64,000 nt of DNA from Promicromonospora thailandica (GTDB lineage Bacteria; Actinomycetota; Actinomycetes; Actinomycetales; Cellulomonadaceae): positions 289,498 through 353,497 of the forward strand of contig NZ_JAMTCS010000005.1 in NCBI RefSeq assembly GCF_024171955.1, given 5' to 3'. Positions 26,898 to 35,212 of the stretch are shown piece after piece; position 1 is the first letter of the stretch, and every line of letters starts with the position of its first letter. The translations under genes and the position numbers were made by a program. The notes below the pieces were generated by a model that made no database searches, had not been told where the DNA came from, and saw only the letters and a program-made list of their open reading frames with translations.

Positions 26898-28874
26898 CTA
26901 CTCGTTGATCGACACCTCTACGGGCCTTGGGCCCGGCGTCGTCCGGAGAATTACGTTTCGGTCCTGATGTTTCCCGGTGATGATTGCATAGGTCATGGAA
27001 GATGTCGCGCCTGGCATGAGTTCCAAATCATGAAATGAAAGCCACAACCCGTCATGCTTCTGCGGGGATAGCCCGATTTTTTGTGAATTCTCCGACGCCG
27101 ACAGTATTCGGCCTCCCGCGGGTGCGTAGACGAGGCTCCGCAGGCGCACCGCGCCCGGCTCCGCCTCCCCGCTGCCCACGACGTACTCCGGGAGGTGTGG
27201 CGCCTCACCTGCGTCGACGTGTGAGGTGTAGGTGACGGTGACGGACAGCTCCCGCGAGCCGTCGGGCCGCGCCTCCCGCTCCGTCACATGCACCTGGGTG
27301 TCGACGTACCACCCGATCTTGGCCATCTGGATCGACTGGGTGAAGACTCCCACCACCGGGTGCCCGTCGTTCACGCCGCGCAGGGCGCCGTCGAGCACCG
27401 TACCCTCCAGCAGCTCGGCCTCGGCCGCCACGCTCGACCACACCAGCAGCCGGCCCTCGCGCGCGGCGCCGGCCAGGGCGTCGATCATCCGCGCCGGCTG
27501 CCCCACCCCCGACGACAGGTCCGCGAACGCCGCCTCGGCGGTCTGCGCGAAGATCTCGTTCTGCTCCTCGGGGCTCTGCGTCAGGTAGACGCCGTTCAGC
27601 AGGTAGGCCACGAGCGCGTCGCCCTGCAGCACCCCGCCGGGACCCGTGTCGACCTCGTCCAGCAGGCCCGCGAGGAGCACCGGATCGGCGGCCAGCACCC
27701 CGTCGACGGTCTGGCCGGTCTCGCGCCGCCACATCTCGCGGGCCACCTGGGCCGCCCGGGGGAAGTCCGGCGTCGCCGTCGCGTTCTGCATCCATCGGCC
27801 CAGGTCAGCGCCGCCCAGGACCCGCCGCTCGTCCTCGGTCAGCTCGAGCACGGGCTGGTCGAACGAGCCCACCTGCGACCCCGGCCGCTGGTCCGTCAAC
27901 GTGATCCTGCCCTGGTCGGCGTGCAGCAGCAGCACGGTGCCGGTGATGCCGCCCAGAGCCCGGGGCTCGGCGTTGTTCTGCACCAGCACCAGGTAGTCGC
28001 GCGCACCGTCGGCGCCCAGCATCGGGGGCAGGAGCTGCGCCGCACGGGAGGCGGTCGCGGTGGACATCCGCAGGTCGGCGAGCTGCTCGCGCAGCGCGCC
28101 GACGGCGTCGGACACCTGCGGGAGCATGGGCGAACCACCGATGCCCGCGACCCGCTCCTGCGCGTACCCGACCGACCGGTCGGCGCGTTCGACGTCGGGC
28201 GCCACCTCCTCCAGGGGCGCCAGGTCGACGCGGCCGCCACTCGGCATCAGCGTGGCCGGATCGGCCACCGTCACCACGTCCGCGAGCTGCGGCAACGGCC
28301 CGCGGGCCAGGCCGTCGACCACCGCCGACATGTCCGCGACGGCCACCACCGTCGGTCCGATCACGGGCAGGCGTCCGACGACCGACCAGTGGGGCCCCTC
28401 GGTGGCCGTGCGCGCGCCAGAGGCGTGTCGTTGCAGGTCAGCAACGGTCCGGCTCAGTTCCTCGGGGTCTCCCGCGAGCACGCCGGCCTGCAGCGCGGCC
28501 ACGTCGTGCGCGGCCCGCTCGAGCTGCCCCCGGGCGCGGACGGCGTCGACCACCACCCACGCGACCAGTACCGCCAGCACCAGGAGCGCCGCGGCGACGA
28601 GCCACGCCACAACCCGCAGCCGGCGGCGCGTCCTCGGGCTCCGGCGCCCCTGGACGCGTGCGGTCGTGCCGCGGGGCGGCTGCACCGGCCACGGCGGGGC
28701 AGCCACCGGTGCCTCGGTCTCCGCCTCCGCGGCACCGGACGGCGTGGGCCTGCGCAGGGGTACGACATTCCTGACCCCCGCGACCCCGGTGTCGCCACGC
28801 GCATCTTCCGACAATCGGGTTCCCGATCGCTCGGGAGCCCCTGACCATTTGTCACCCCAGCCAGGATGCGTCAC
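26898..28874 (-). CDS. DUF4012-domain membrane protein
   Basis: A 658-residue protein with a basic, Pro-rich cytoplasmic N-terminus, one transmembrane helix near residues 83-110 and a large extracytoplasmic part containing DUF4012. Conserved landmarks include DYLVLVQNNAEPRALGGITG and QNATATPDFPRAAQVAREMW. DUF4012 proteins recur in actinobacterial exopolysaccharide clusters; the NAEPRALGG block resembles catalytic regions of LytR-like proteins, but function is unproven. The last 70 codons (26898-27110) are far richer in A/T than the rest, suggesting a recombination joint. It is divergent from the phosphatase gene across an AT-rich region. Confidence 0.82.
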   Translation of the reverse strand: MTHPGWGDKWSGAPERSGTRLSEDARGDTGVAGVRNVVPLRRPTPSGAAEAETEAPVAAPPWPVQPPRGTTARVQGRRSPRTRRRLRVVAWLVAAALLVLAVLVAWVVVDAVRARGQLERAAHDVAALQAGVLAGDPEELSRTVADLQRHASGARTATEGPHWSVVGRLPVIGPTVVAVADMSAVVDGLARGPLPQLADVVTVADPATLMPSGGRVDLAPLEEVAPDVERADRSVGYAQERVAGIGGSPMLPQVSDAVGALREQLADLRMSTATASRAAQLLPPMLGADGARDYLVLVQNNAEPRALGGITGTVLLLHADQGRITLTDQRPGSQVGSFDQPVLELTEDERRVLGGADLGRWMQNATATPDFPRAAQVAREMWRRETGQTVDGVLAADPVLLAGLLDEVDTGPGGVLQGDALVAYLLNGVYLTQSPEEQNEIFAQTAEAAFADLSSGVGQPARMIDALAGAAREGRLLVWSSVAAEAELLEGTVLDGALRGVNDGHPVVGVFTQSIQMAKIGWYVDTQVHVTEREARPDGSRELSVTVTYTSHVDAGEAPHLPEYVVGSGEAEPGAVRLRSLVYAPAGGRILSASENSQKIGLSPQKHDGLWLSFHDLELMPGATSSMTYAIITGKHQDRNVILRTTPGPRPVEVSINE

Positions 28875-29111
28875 CGAGCCTCCCGATGGTTATGCCTGCG
28901 AAGTACGCGTTACGTTACCTGTGACGTGTCCGACGAGCGCGCCGAATAGGCCGGATGAATTCGCATGTTCTTTCGCCCCGCCGAAAACGCTGAACGCGGT
29001 CCGGAGAATTCATATGCGTGTGCATGCGAGAGGCCGCAACGGCATGAAAATGAATATATTCACTTTGCATATTTGCTGATCATGTCCCCGTTCACCCGCC
29101 CGGAGGCTCCT
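28875..29111. promoter_or_regulatory. AT-rich divergent promoter region with palindrome TGAATATATTCA
   Basis: The 237-nt gap between the DUF4012 and phosphatase genes is strongly A/T-enriched. TGAATATATTCA at 29051-29062 is a perfect 12-bp palindrome. GAATTCGCATG and GAATTCATATG recur near 28957 and 29007, and TTTGCATATTTGC lies at 29064-29076. These look like regulator or silencer binding sites. An in-frame ATG at 29082 is possible but lacks a ribosome-binding site. Confidence 0.5.
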
Positions 29112-29660
29112 GTGCCTTTCACAGTGCTCGCCGTATGCACCGGCAACGTCTGCCGCTCCCCCGCCGTCGAGACGCTCCTGCGCGGTGTGCTCGACGCGTC
29201 CGTCACCGTCGCGAGCGCCGGCACCAGCGCCGTGGTCGGGCACCCGGTGGCCCGGCCGATGGCCGATCTCCTCACGGCGAACGGGTTCCCGCCGGACGGT
29301 TTCGCCGCGCGGCAGCTCACGCCGGACCTGGTGCGGGACGCCGATCTCGTGCTGGCCCTGACCCGGGCGCACCGCACGCGCGTGGTCGAGGAGGTCCCGG
29401 CGGCGGTACGACGCACGCTCACCCTCACCGAGCTGGGCCGCCTCTCGAGCACGGTGCCACCGGGCGCCGTCTCCGGGCCCGACGACGCCTCGCGCCTCGC
29501 CACGCTCGTGACCGCCGCGCTGGGCGAGCGCCCGCGCCACGTGGGGGCCAGGACCGAGGACGTCGTGGATCCGTGGGGTCGGACCATGGCCGTCTACCGG
29601 ACGTCGTACGAGCAGATGATCAGCGCGCTGACCGCGGTGATGGCGGCGATGCGCGCCTAG
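29112..29660 (+). CDS. Low-molecular-weight protein-tyrosine phosphatase (Wzb-like)
   Basis: A 182-residue cytosolic phosphatase. The P-loop is C9-TGNVC-R15 with the following SP, and the general-acid aspartate is D153 in VVDPWG. In exopolysaccharide systems this enzyme removes phosphate from the tyrosine cluster of the BY-kinase, here the autokinase at 18.7-20.3 kb. GTG 29112 has GGAGG 5 nt upstream and begins the family sequence MPFTVLAVCTGN. An upstream in-frame ATG at 29082 has no such site. Divergent from DUF4012. Confidence 0.92.
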   Translation: MPFTVLAVCTGNVCRSPAVETLLRGVLDASVTVASAGTSAVVGHPVARPMADLLTANGFPPDGFAARQLTPDLVRDADLVLALTRAHRTRVVEEVPAAVRRTLTLTELGRLSSTVPPGAVSGPDDASRLATLVTAALGERPRHVGARTEDVVDPWGRTMAVYRTSYEQMISALTAVMAAMRA

Positions 29661-29687
29661 GCCGGTCCACGGCGCGGGGAACGCTGC

Positions 29688-30722
29688 TCACCGCCGGCCG
29701 GCGGCGTCGGGAGCCACCCGCCGGTACACGTCGGCGTGCCGTCGGCCCACCAGCTCCCAGTCGCGGTCGTCGAGCCGGGGCGGGACCCCGCGCTCCCGGG
29801 TCAGCCGTGCGGCGGCGAGGGCCCGCAGCAGGTCGCCGCGCTGGAGGGCGCCGTCGAACATGAGCACCCAGCCCTCACCGACCTCGCGGGCGAGGGCGTC
29901 GGTGGCAGCGCCGCGGGGCACCAGGACCGGCCGGTCCAGCGACAGGGCGATCAGCGCCGCTCCGGCGTCGTGCACCGGGGCGCAGGGCAGCACCACGAGC
30001 TCGGCATGCCGCACCTCGCGCGCGAGCTCGTCGTCGGCGAGGTGGTCCAGGCGGAGGGTCACCCGGACGTCCGCCGCCGCTGCCGCGGCCACCTGACCCG
30101 CGAGCGCGTCGTCCTGGGGTCTGCCCGCGACGGTGAGCCGCAGCGACGGGTCGTCGATGGCTCCGAACACCTCGAGCAGCCGGTCGGTGCCCACGTCCCG
30201 GCGGATCGGACCGATCTGGGCGAGCCGGCCCGGCTCCGGGGTGGTGCCCGGGCGGGGCGGGAACGCCGACCGGTAGTGGCCGTGCGGGATCGTCGCGGTC
30301 CGTACGTCGGGTGGCAGCGCCGTGGTGGGGTCGAGCCGGATCCACAGGGCCGTCCGGCGGTCGAGGGCGTCGAGCAGCCGTCGTTCCAGGCGGTCGCCGG
30401 CCGCGTGCGGCACGCGATCGTGCACGGTGCGCACCACCGGCGTCTCGGTGAGCTCCAGCCGCAGGAGCAGCACGGCGGTGAGCAGCTGCCCGGCGAGCCG
30501 TCCCCCACGGGCCTGCCGCACCAGGAGTCTTGGCCGGTGCAGGTGCAGCACGTCGTAGGCGCCGAAGATCGCGCGCGGCCAGGAGAACGTGAGCGTCTCG
30601 ATCTCGGGCGGCGCGCCGCCGATCAGGTGGTCCACGTACTGCGTGGTGCCGTCAGGTCCCGGGAGTGCGTGGAGCACCCTGATCCGCCCGCTGGGCCGGG
30701 TTCCGGCACTCGTCGTACGCAC
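29688..30722 (-). CDS. GT4-like glycosyltransferase (copy 2)
   Basis: A 344-residue GT-B enzyme closely related to the gene at 17.7-18.7 kb. Both have IRVLHxLxxPDGTTxYVD, SWPRAxxGxYDV, HGHYRxxF, LAREVxxAELVVLP and DWxxVGRRHADVYRRV. It probably adds another sugar of the same polysaccharide. I take GTG 30722 by alignment to copy 1; GTG 30725 or 30773 are in frame too. It converges on the phosphatase gene and marks the right edge of the polysaccharide block. Confidence 0.83.
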   Translation of the reverse strand: MRTTSAGTRPSGRIRVLHALPGPDGTTQYVDHLIGGAPPEIETLTFSWPRAIFGAYDVLHLHRPRLLVRQARGGRLAGQLLTAVLLLRLELTETPVVRTVHDRVPHAAGDRLERRLLDALDRRTALWIRLDPTTALPPDVRTATIPHGHYRSAFPPRPGTTPEPGRLAQIGPIRRDVGTDRLLEVFGAIDDPSLRLTVAGRPQDDALAGQVAAAAAADVRVTLRLDHLADDELAREVRHAELVVLPCAPVHDAGAALIALSLDRPVLVPRGAATDALAREVGEGWVLMFDGALQRGDLLRALAAARLTRERGVPPRLDDRDWELVGRRHADVYRRVAPDAAGRR

Positions 30723-30869
30723 CACGCCCCCCGACACCCAGCGAGTTCTCCGAGCCGCGACCGCGTGGCACACCCCAGGAACAGGTCACGGAAACCCTAT
30801 TCGGGCCGCTCGTGGGGCGCATCCGCACGGTCGATATCACCCGGGCCCCGCGGCGCGGCCACCGGGCTT

Positions 30870-30891
30870 GACAACCCCTTGTCCGTACACT
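30870..30891 (+). promoter_or_regulatory. Palindrome GACAA-CCCC-TTGTC and -10 box TACACT before the DUF2530 gene
   Basis: GACAACCCCTTGTC (30870-30883) is a perfect inverted repeat. TACACT (30886-30891) ends 6 nt before GTG 30898, consistent with a leaderless transcript. The palindrome would overlap the promoter spacer and could be an operator. Confidence 0.4.
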
Positions 30892-30897
30892 GGCACG

Positions 30898-31134
30898 GTG
30901 CCAACCATCCGCTCCCTGCTGGCTCACCCGGAGGAGCGCAGGCCCAGCCCCCCGGCCCCGCGCGCCGATCTCTTCCGGGTCTTCGGCGCGGGTGTCGGCA
31001 TGTTCGCGGTCGGCCTGGTGGTGTCGCTGATCCTCCTGCTCACCGGGAGCGGCAGCACGGAGACGACGGCGATCTGCGGTGCGGGCATGGTGCTCGGCGG
31101 CCTCGGGCTGCTCTGGGCGCGCCACCGCCGCTGA
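30898..31134 (+). CDS. DUF2530 small membrane protein
   Basis: A 78-residue protein with two membrane helices (FGAGVGMFAVGLVVSLILLL and ICGAGMVLGGLGLLW) and the arginine-rich ends typical of actinobacterial DUF2530 proteins. Function unknown. I start at GTG 30898, just after a TANNNT box; extensions upstream run into the divergent glycosyltransferase gene and lose similarity. It is convergent, 13 nt from the stop of the large ATPase gene. In other actinobacteria this family often lies near DUF3027 and NCS2 genes, as here. Confidence 0.82.
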   Translation: MPTIRSLLAHPEERRPSPPAPRADLFRVFGAGVGMFAVGLVVSLILLLTGSGSTETTAICGAGMVLGGLGLLWARHRR

Positions 31135-31147
31135 CCCCCGCCACGGC

Positions 31148-34100
31148 TCAGGGCCAGGCCCGCTCCGCGACCAGCCGCTCCGCCCGGTCAGGATCGCGCA
31201 GCGCCGCCTCCAGCAGCAGCGCGTCGGTGCCCGTGATCTCCGCCAGGGCGCAGGCGAGCCCTGCGGCCGAGGACGCGTGCGGCACCACCGCGCCGCCGGC
31301 CTCCGCGACCCACCACGTCACAGGCGTGCCCTCGACGGTCAGCCGGTCGTGGCGGCGCCAGGTCGCCGGGGCGCCGGGTACCAGCGCGCGCACCCGCGGG
31401 TCCAGCTCCACGGGCTCTCCCGGTCCGTCGGGGGCGACGCCGGGGTCGCCGTCGTACGGCAGGTCCAGCAGGTCGGCGAGGTCCTCGGCGACGTCCGCCG
31501 GGGCGGGTACCACCGGACCGAGCTGGGCCCACCGGGGTGATCCCGCGACCGCGAGGTCGTCGGCGCTCTCGACCGTGACCCCCTCCGGCCCGAGCGCGGG
31601 GAGCCGCGCGGCGGTGACGGGGCGCGGGTCGGCGGCACGCGCGAGCGCGGCCAGGCCCGACCACACCGCCCGCGCCACGGCGGCGGGCAGGCGCACCGGC
31701 TCCGCGCCCTGCCGCGCGGGCAGCCGCTCCAGGATCGCCGACCAGTCCCGTCCGGGCAGGTCGGCCAGGTCGCGCAGGCCGCCGAGCGCCACGAGCGTGG
31801 CGGCGTCGAGCCCCGCCGTCTCCGGGGGCGCGGGCGGGAGCAGCGGTGTGTCCCCGACCGCGAACGGGGCGCCGAGCAGCCGCCGCAGGAACCAGGCCGT
31901 GTAGGACACCGCCTCCCGGCTCGGAGCGTCCGGCGAACGCACGGGGGTCAGCAGCGCGCGGCGCAGGACCGGGTCAGCGGCGATCCGGCCGAGCGCGGCG
32001 GCCAGCGGCGCGGGCTCCGCTCCTGTGCCGTCCCGCAGCACGTCCAGGTCGGGGACCGCCTCGACGTCGCCCACCCACGCCCCCGGGCCGAGCTCGTCGG
32101 CCAGGTGCTCCACGTACTCGTCCCAGGACGAGAGCCAGCCCGCGGGGTCGTCGGGGCCGTGGTCGGGGTCGTCGGACCCGTCGGGCGTGAGGACGTCGGT
32201 GACGCGGTACACGCCCAGGTCGGCTCGCGCCCCCGCGGCCGCGAGCACCTCGCGCCCCCAGCGGCCGACGACGTCGCCGCGCACCAGGGCGAGATCCAGG
32301 TTCCCGGCGGCCCACGTCCCGGGCAGGGCGGCCTCGCGCAGCGGCACGACGTCGTCGTCGGCCACCACGGGGAGCTCGCCCAGCCAGAACGGCAGGCCGC
32401 GTGGGTCGTCCGCGGACACCGTCCGCCCCTCGCCCTCCCCGACGGCGAGCCGGGCGAGCTCGAGCACCGCCCGCACGGTCTCCTCCGGAGTCGGCGCGAC
32501 GTCGTCCGCCGGGTCGAGGCCGACGCCCGCGGACAGTACCCGTGCGAGACCGCCAGGGTCGCCGTCGTCCAGCACCTCCTCGGCGGCGGCGAGCGCGGCG
32601 GTGCGGACGGCGGCGTCGGCCAGCAGCCGCTCCGGCGACGTGGGTGTGGCGCCGACGCGCTCCAGGAGCGGGTGGGCGACGTCGGGGTGCACCACCCGCA
32701 CACCCAGCGCACGGGTGATCCCGGCGAGGTGCGGGGCGTCGAGCAGCACCGTCCCGCGCGCGCCGCGGGCCACGCGGCCGTCGGCGAGCGGCAGCGGGAC
32801 GCCCGCCACGGCCTCGAGCACCAGACGGTCGCCGGCATGCTCCGCCAGGGCGTCGAGGGCCGCGCGGACGGTGCCGGGGTCGGGCGGCAGCGCCTCGACC
32901 AGCTCGGCGAGGTCCGCCGGACGCCCGCCGAGCGACCGCACCAGGGCCTGGTACCGCACCGGCACCGTGACCGAGACCGCGGGCGACCCCGCGGCAAGCG
33001 CCCGGGCGAGGGCCGCGTCCTCACCCAGCGGGCCGGGCAGATAGGTGGCGTCCTCCGGGGCGGTGCGCAGGGCGCCGGACAGGTCGTCGGCGGGCAGCGG
33101 CAGCAGTGCGGTGGCGCGCAGCGCGGCGTCGGCGGCCGCGCGCACGGCGGCGTCGACGTCGCTCGCGGGGAGCCCGGTCGGCACGAGCCCGAGCACGTCC
33201 CGCTCCGCGGCGAGCTCGCCCAGGAAGTCGGCGTACGCCCGCCCGGCCTCGGCGGCGACCCGGTCCGCCGTCGCGCCGGGGAGCACGCCACGCCGGCCGG
33301 GGTCCACCGGGAACGACGCGACGAGCAGCGCCGGGAACGAGAGGCGCACGTCGGTGGGCGTCGGGGCGTGCAGGACGGCGGCCGCCGTGCCCGCCGGCTG
33401 CCCCGTGGGCGTCTCGGTGGGCAGTGCCCAGAGCACCGACCAGTCCGGGCGGCGCTCCTCCGTCGGCAGCGTGTCGTCGGCGGGCAGCGTGCCGGACGCA
33501 CGGTGCACCCGCCAGCGCGACGCCGCGTCGCGCAGCACCCGCGCCACCGGTCCAGAACCCTGCTGACCTGCGAAGTCGTCGTGGATCAGCACCTCGTCGA
33601 GGGCAGGGAGCGCGAGCAGGAGGGCGTCGTCGAGCGCGGCGAGCTGCGCGCTGACGGCGGCCGTGGCGGAGGCGTCCCGCAGCGCCAGCTCGACCGAGGT
33701 GTCCACCCCGCCGTCGGCCACCCCGTCGACGGGATACGGCAGCCGCAGCACGGGCAGCGAGTCACCCCGTCGCCCGGCCTCGCGCGCGAGATGCTCGCCC
33801 CCGCCTCCGGCTTCGGTCGGTTGGCTCGAGATCGGTCCATCGACGGACCGATCTCGAGGCAACCGACCGATCTCGGGGCCGGTCGGCAGGGACCGGCCCA
33901 GGTCCTCGCGCACCTGCTGCAGGGAGAAGCGGACGCCGCCCGTGCGGGAGCGCACCACCACCTCGTCGGACACCGACCGCACCGCGGCGAAGCCCACCCC
34001 GAACCGGCCCACGACGCCCGGGGCGGCACCGGACTTCGCGGAGGCCCGGAGCGACGCCAGCGACGCGACACCCTCGGCGTCCAGCGGGGCACCGGTGTTG

Positions 34101-34348
34101 CCGGCGACGAGCCGCCAGCCGCCGTCGGCCGCCTCGAGCCGCAGCTCCAGCCGCCCGGGAACACCGGCCCGCGCCGCGGCGTCGGCGGCGTTCTGCGCGA
34201 GCTCCACGACCACCCGGTCGCGGTAGTAGCCCCGCGCGTGGTCCTCCTCCGCGTTCGCGTCCTCGCGGAACCGGGTCGGGGACGCGAGCCACGCGTCGAG
34301 CACCGCGCGCCGCAGCGCGCCGGTGCCGAACGGGTCGTGGGTCACCAC
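31148..34348 (-). CDS. GHKL ATPase, sacsin N-terminal-like (1066 aa)
   Basis: A very long cytosolic protein. Its N-terminus is an Hsp90-type Bergerat ATPase domain: N-box VVVELAQNAADAAARAG (residues 47-63), G1 GNTGAPLD, and G2 VGRFGVGFAAVRSV (residues 112-125). The remaining 850 residues, rich in Ala/Leu/Pro/Asp, resemble the sacsin-like ATPases seen near DUF3027 in actinobacteria and show no second known domain. A chaperone-like role is suspected. A 56-nt palindrome sits in frame at residues 160-178 (GPEIGRLP to SSQPTEAG), likely an inserted repeat forming a surface loop. The stop lies 10 nt after the DUF3027 gene's end region on the same strand. Confidence 0.82.
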   Translation of the reverse strand: MVTHDPFGTGALRRAVLDAWLASPTRFREDANAEEDHARGYYRDRVVVELAQNAADAAARAGVPGRLELRLEAADGGWRLVAGNTGAPLDAEGVASLASLRASAKSGAAPGVVGRFGVGFAAVRSVSDEVVVRSRTGGVRFSLQQVREDLGRSLPTGPEIGRLPRDRSVDGPISSQPTEAGGGGEHLAREAGRRGDSLPVLRLPYPVDGVADGGVDTSVELALRDASATAAVSAQLAALDDALLLALPALDEVLIHDDFAGQQGSGPVARVLRDAASRWRVHRASGTLPADDTLPTEERRPDWSVLWALPTETPTGQPAGTAAAVLHAPTPTDVRLSFPALLVASFPVDPGRRGVLPGATADRVAAEAGRAYADFLGELAAERDVLGLVPTGLPASDVDAAVRAAADAALRATALLPLPADDLSGALRTAPEDATYLPGPLGEDAALARALAAGSPAVSVTVPVRYQALVRSLGGRPADLAELVEALPPDPGTVRAALDALAEHAGDRLVLEAVAGVPLPLADGRVARGARGTVLLDAPHLAGITRALGVRVVHPDVAHPLLERVGATPTSPERLLADAAVRTAALAAAEEVLDDGDPGGLARVLSAGVGLDPADDVAPTPEETVRAVLELARLAVGEGEGRTVSADDPRGLPFWLGELPVVADDDVVPLREAALPGTWAAGNLDLALVRGDVVGRWGREVLAAAGARADLGVYRVTDVLTPDGSDDPDHGPDDPAGWLSSWDEYVEHLADELGPGAWVGDVEAVPDLDVLRDGTGAEPAPLAAALGRIAADPVLRRALLTPVRSPDAPSREAVSYTAWFLRRLLGAPFAVGDTPLLPPAPPETAGLDAATLVALGGLRDLADLPGRDWSAILERLPARQGAEPVRLPAAVARAVWSGLAALARAADPRPVTAARLPALGPEGVTVESADDLAVAGSPRWAQLGPVVPAPADVAEDLADLLDLPYDGDPGVAPDGPGEPVELDPRVRALVPGAPATWRRHDRLTVEGTPVTWWVAEAGGAVVPHASSAAGLACALAEITGTDALLLEAALRDPDRAERLVAERAWP
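33814..33869. repeat. Palindromic element inside the GHKL ATPase gene
   Basis: Arms 33814-33838 and 33845-33869 pair at 24 of 25 positions around ATCGAC. The core GAGATCGGTCC is shared with the palindrome at 55987-56026 (GAGATCGGTCG). A half-copy (GACCGATCTCG) follows directly at 33865-33875. It reads in frame through the ATPase gene. Confidence 0.85.
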
Positions 34349-34358
34349 GGGTCGCGGG

Positions 34359-35189
34359 TCACGCGGTGGGTTCGCCCTCGCGGCCGGCGTCGTCCGTGGC
34401 GACCGGCTCCACCTCGTTCTCGTCGATGAGCGGCGCCGGGGCCGGCCAGTCGGTCGGGTGCTCCTCGACGTCGGTCTCGGAGTGCGCCCCGCAGCCGTGG
34501 TCGAGCGAGACCACCTTGCCGTCGTCCGGCGACCACTCGTTGGCGCAGACGCCGAAGAGCTGACCCATCGAGCCGGACAGCGGGATGAGGAAGGCGCAGG
34601 TCATGCACTCCGCGGCCGCGGCGACGGCGCCCGCCGTCGTGGGCCCGCGCGAACCGCGGTACCAGCGCTCGGCCGCCTCGGCGCGACCCTGCGGGGACAG
34701 CACACGGGCCCGGGCGAGCGCGAGCTCGTCGATGGCGACCTCGTCCACCTCGGGGTCGCCCGTCGGCGTGTACCCCGGCTCGAGCCGGGGGTCGTCGGCG
34801 CGGAAGGGCAGCACGTCACCCGGGCCGACGTCGCCCGGGCGCAGCCGCTCGGCCCACGGCAGCCAGGCCGGGGCGAGGATCGCCTCGTCGCCGGGCAGCA
34901 GCTCGACCTCGCTGATCGTGGCGGTCCGGCCGCGCGGCACGCGCGCGACGGTGACCGTCCAGTGCCAGCCCCGGTAGCCCCGCATCGTGGCCGCGAACCG
35001 GTGGGAGGCCACCCGCTCGTCCTCGAAGACGGTGCCGAGGTGCTCGCCGACGTCCTCCGGTCGCTCGGCCACCTCCTGGGCGGCGGCACGCGCGAGCTCG
35101 GCGGCGCCGTTCAGCACCGCGTCGCGGCTGGTGCGTGCGGTGACCCGCCGGGTGGACGTACGTGCGGCGGGCGCGATGGTCGTGACCAT
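34359..35189 (-). CDS. DUF3027 family protein
   Basis: A 276-residue actinobacterial protein of unknown function. DUF3027 landmarks include VASHRFAATMRGYRGWHWTVTVARVPR, LLPGDEAILAPAWLPWAERLRPGDVGPGD and ECMTCAFLIPLSGSMGQLFGVCANEWSPDDG with SLDHGCGAHSE. The four cysteines may bind a metal. ATG 35189 has GAGG 4 nt upstream; longer in-frame extensions would run through the cold-shock gene upstream. It follows that gene by 23 nt, likely in one operon. Confidence 0.85.
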   Translation of the reverse strand: MVTTIAPAARTSTRRVTARTSRDAVLNGAAELARAAAQEVAERPEDVGEHLGTVFEDERVASHRFAATMRGYRGWHWTVTVARVPRGRTATISEVELLPGDEAILAPAWLPWAERLRPGDVGPGDVLPFRADDPRLEPGYTPTGDPEVDEVAIDELALARARVLSPQGRAEAAERWYRGSRGPTTAGAVAAAAECMTCAFLIPLSGSMGQLFGVCANEWSPDDGKVVSLDHGCGAHSETDVEEHPTDWPAPAPLIDENEVEPVATDDAGREGEPTA

Positions 35190-35212
35190 GTTCCTCGGGA
35201 CCTCGTGGGGTT

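Noticed and set aside
24507..27038. Long plus-strand frame antisense to the sugar transferase gene
   Set aside because: His/Arg/Glu/Asp-rich shadow of the minus-strand gene; no ribosome-binding site, no family.
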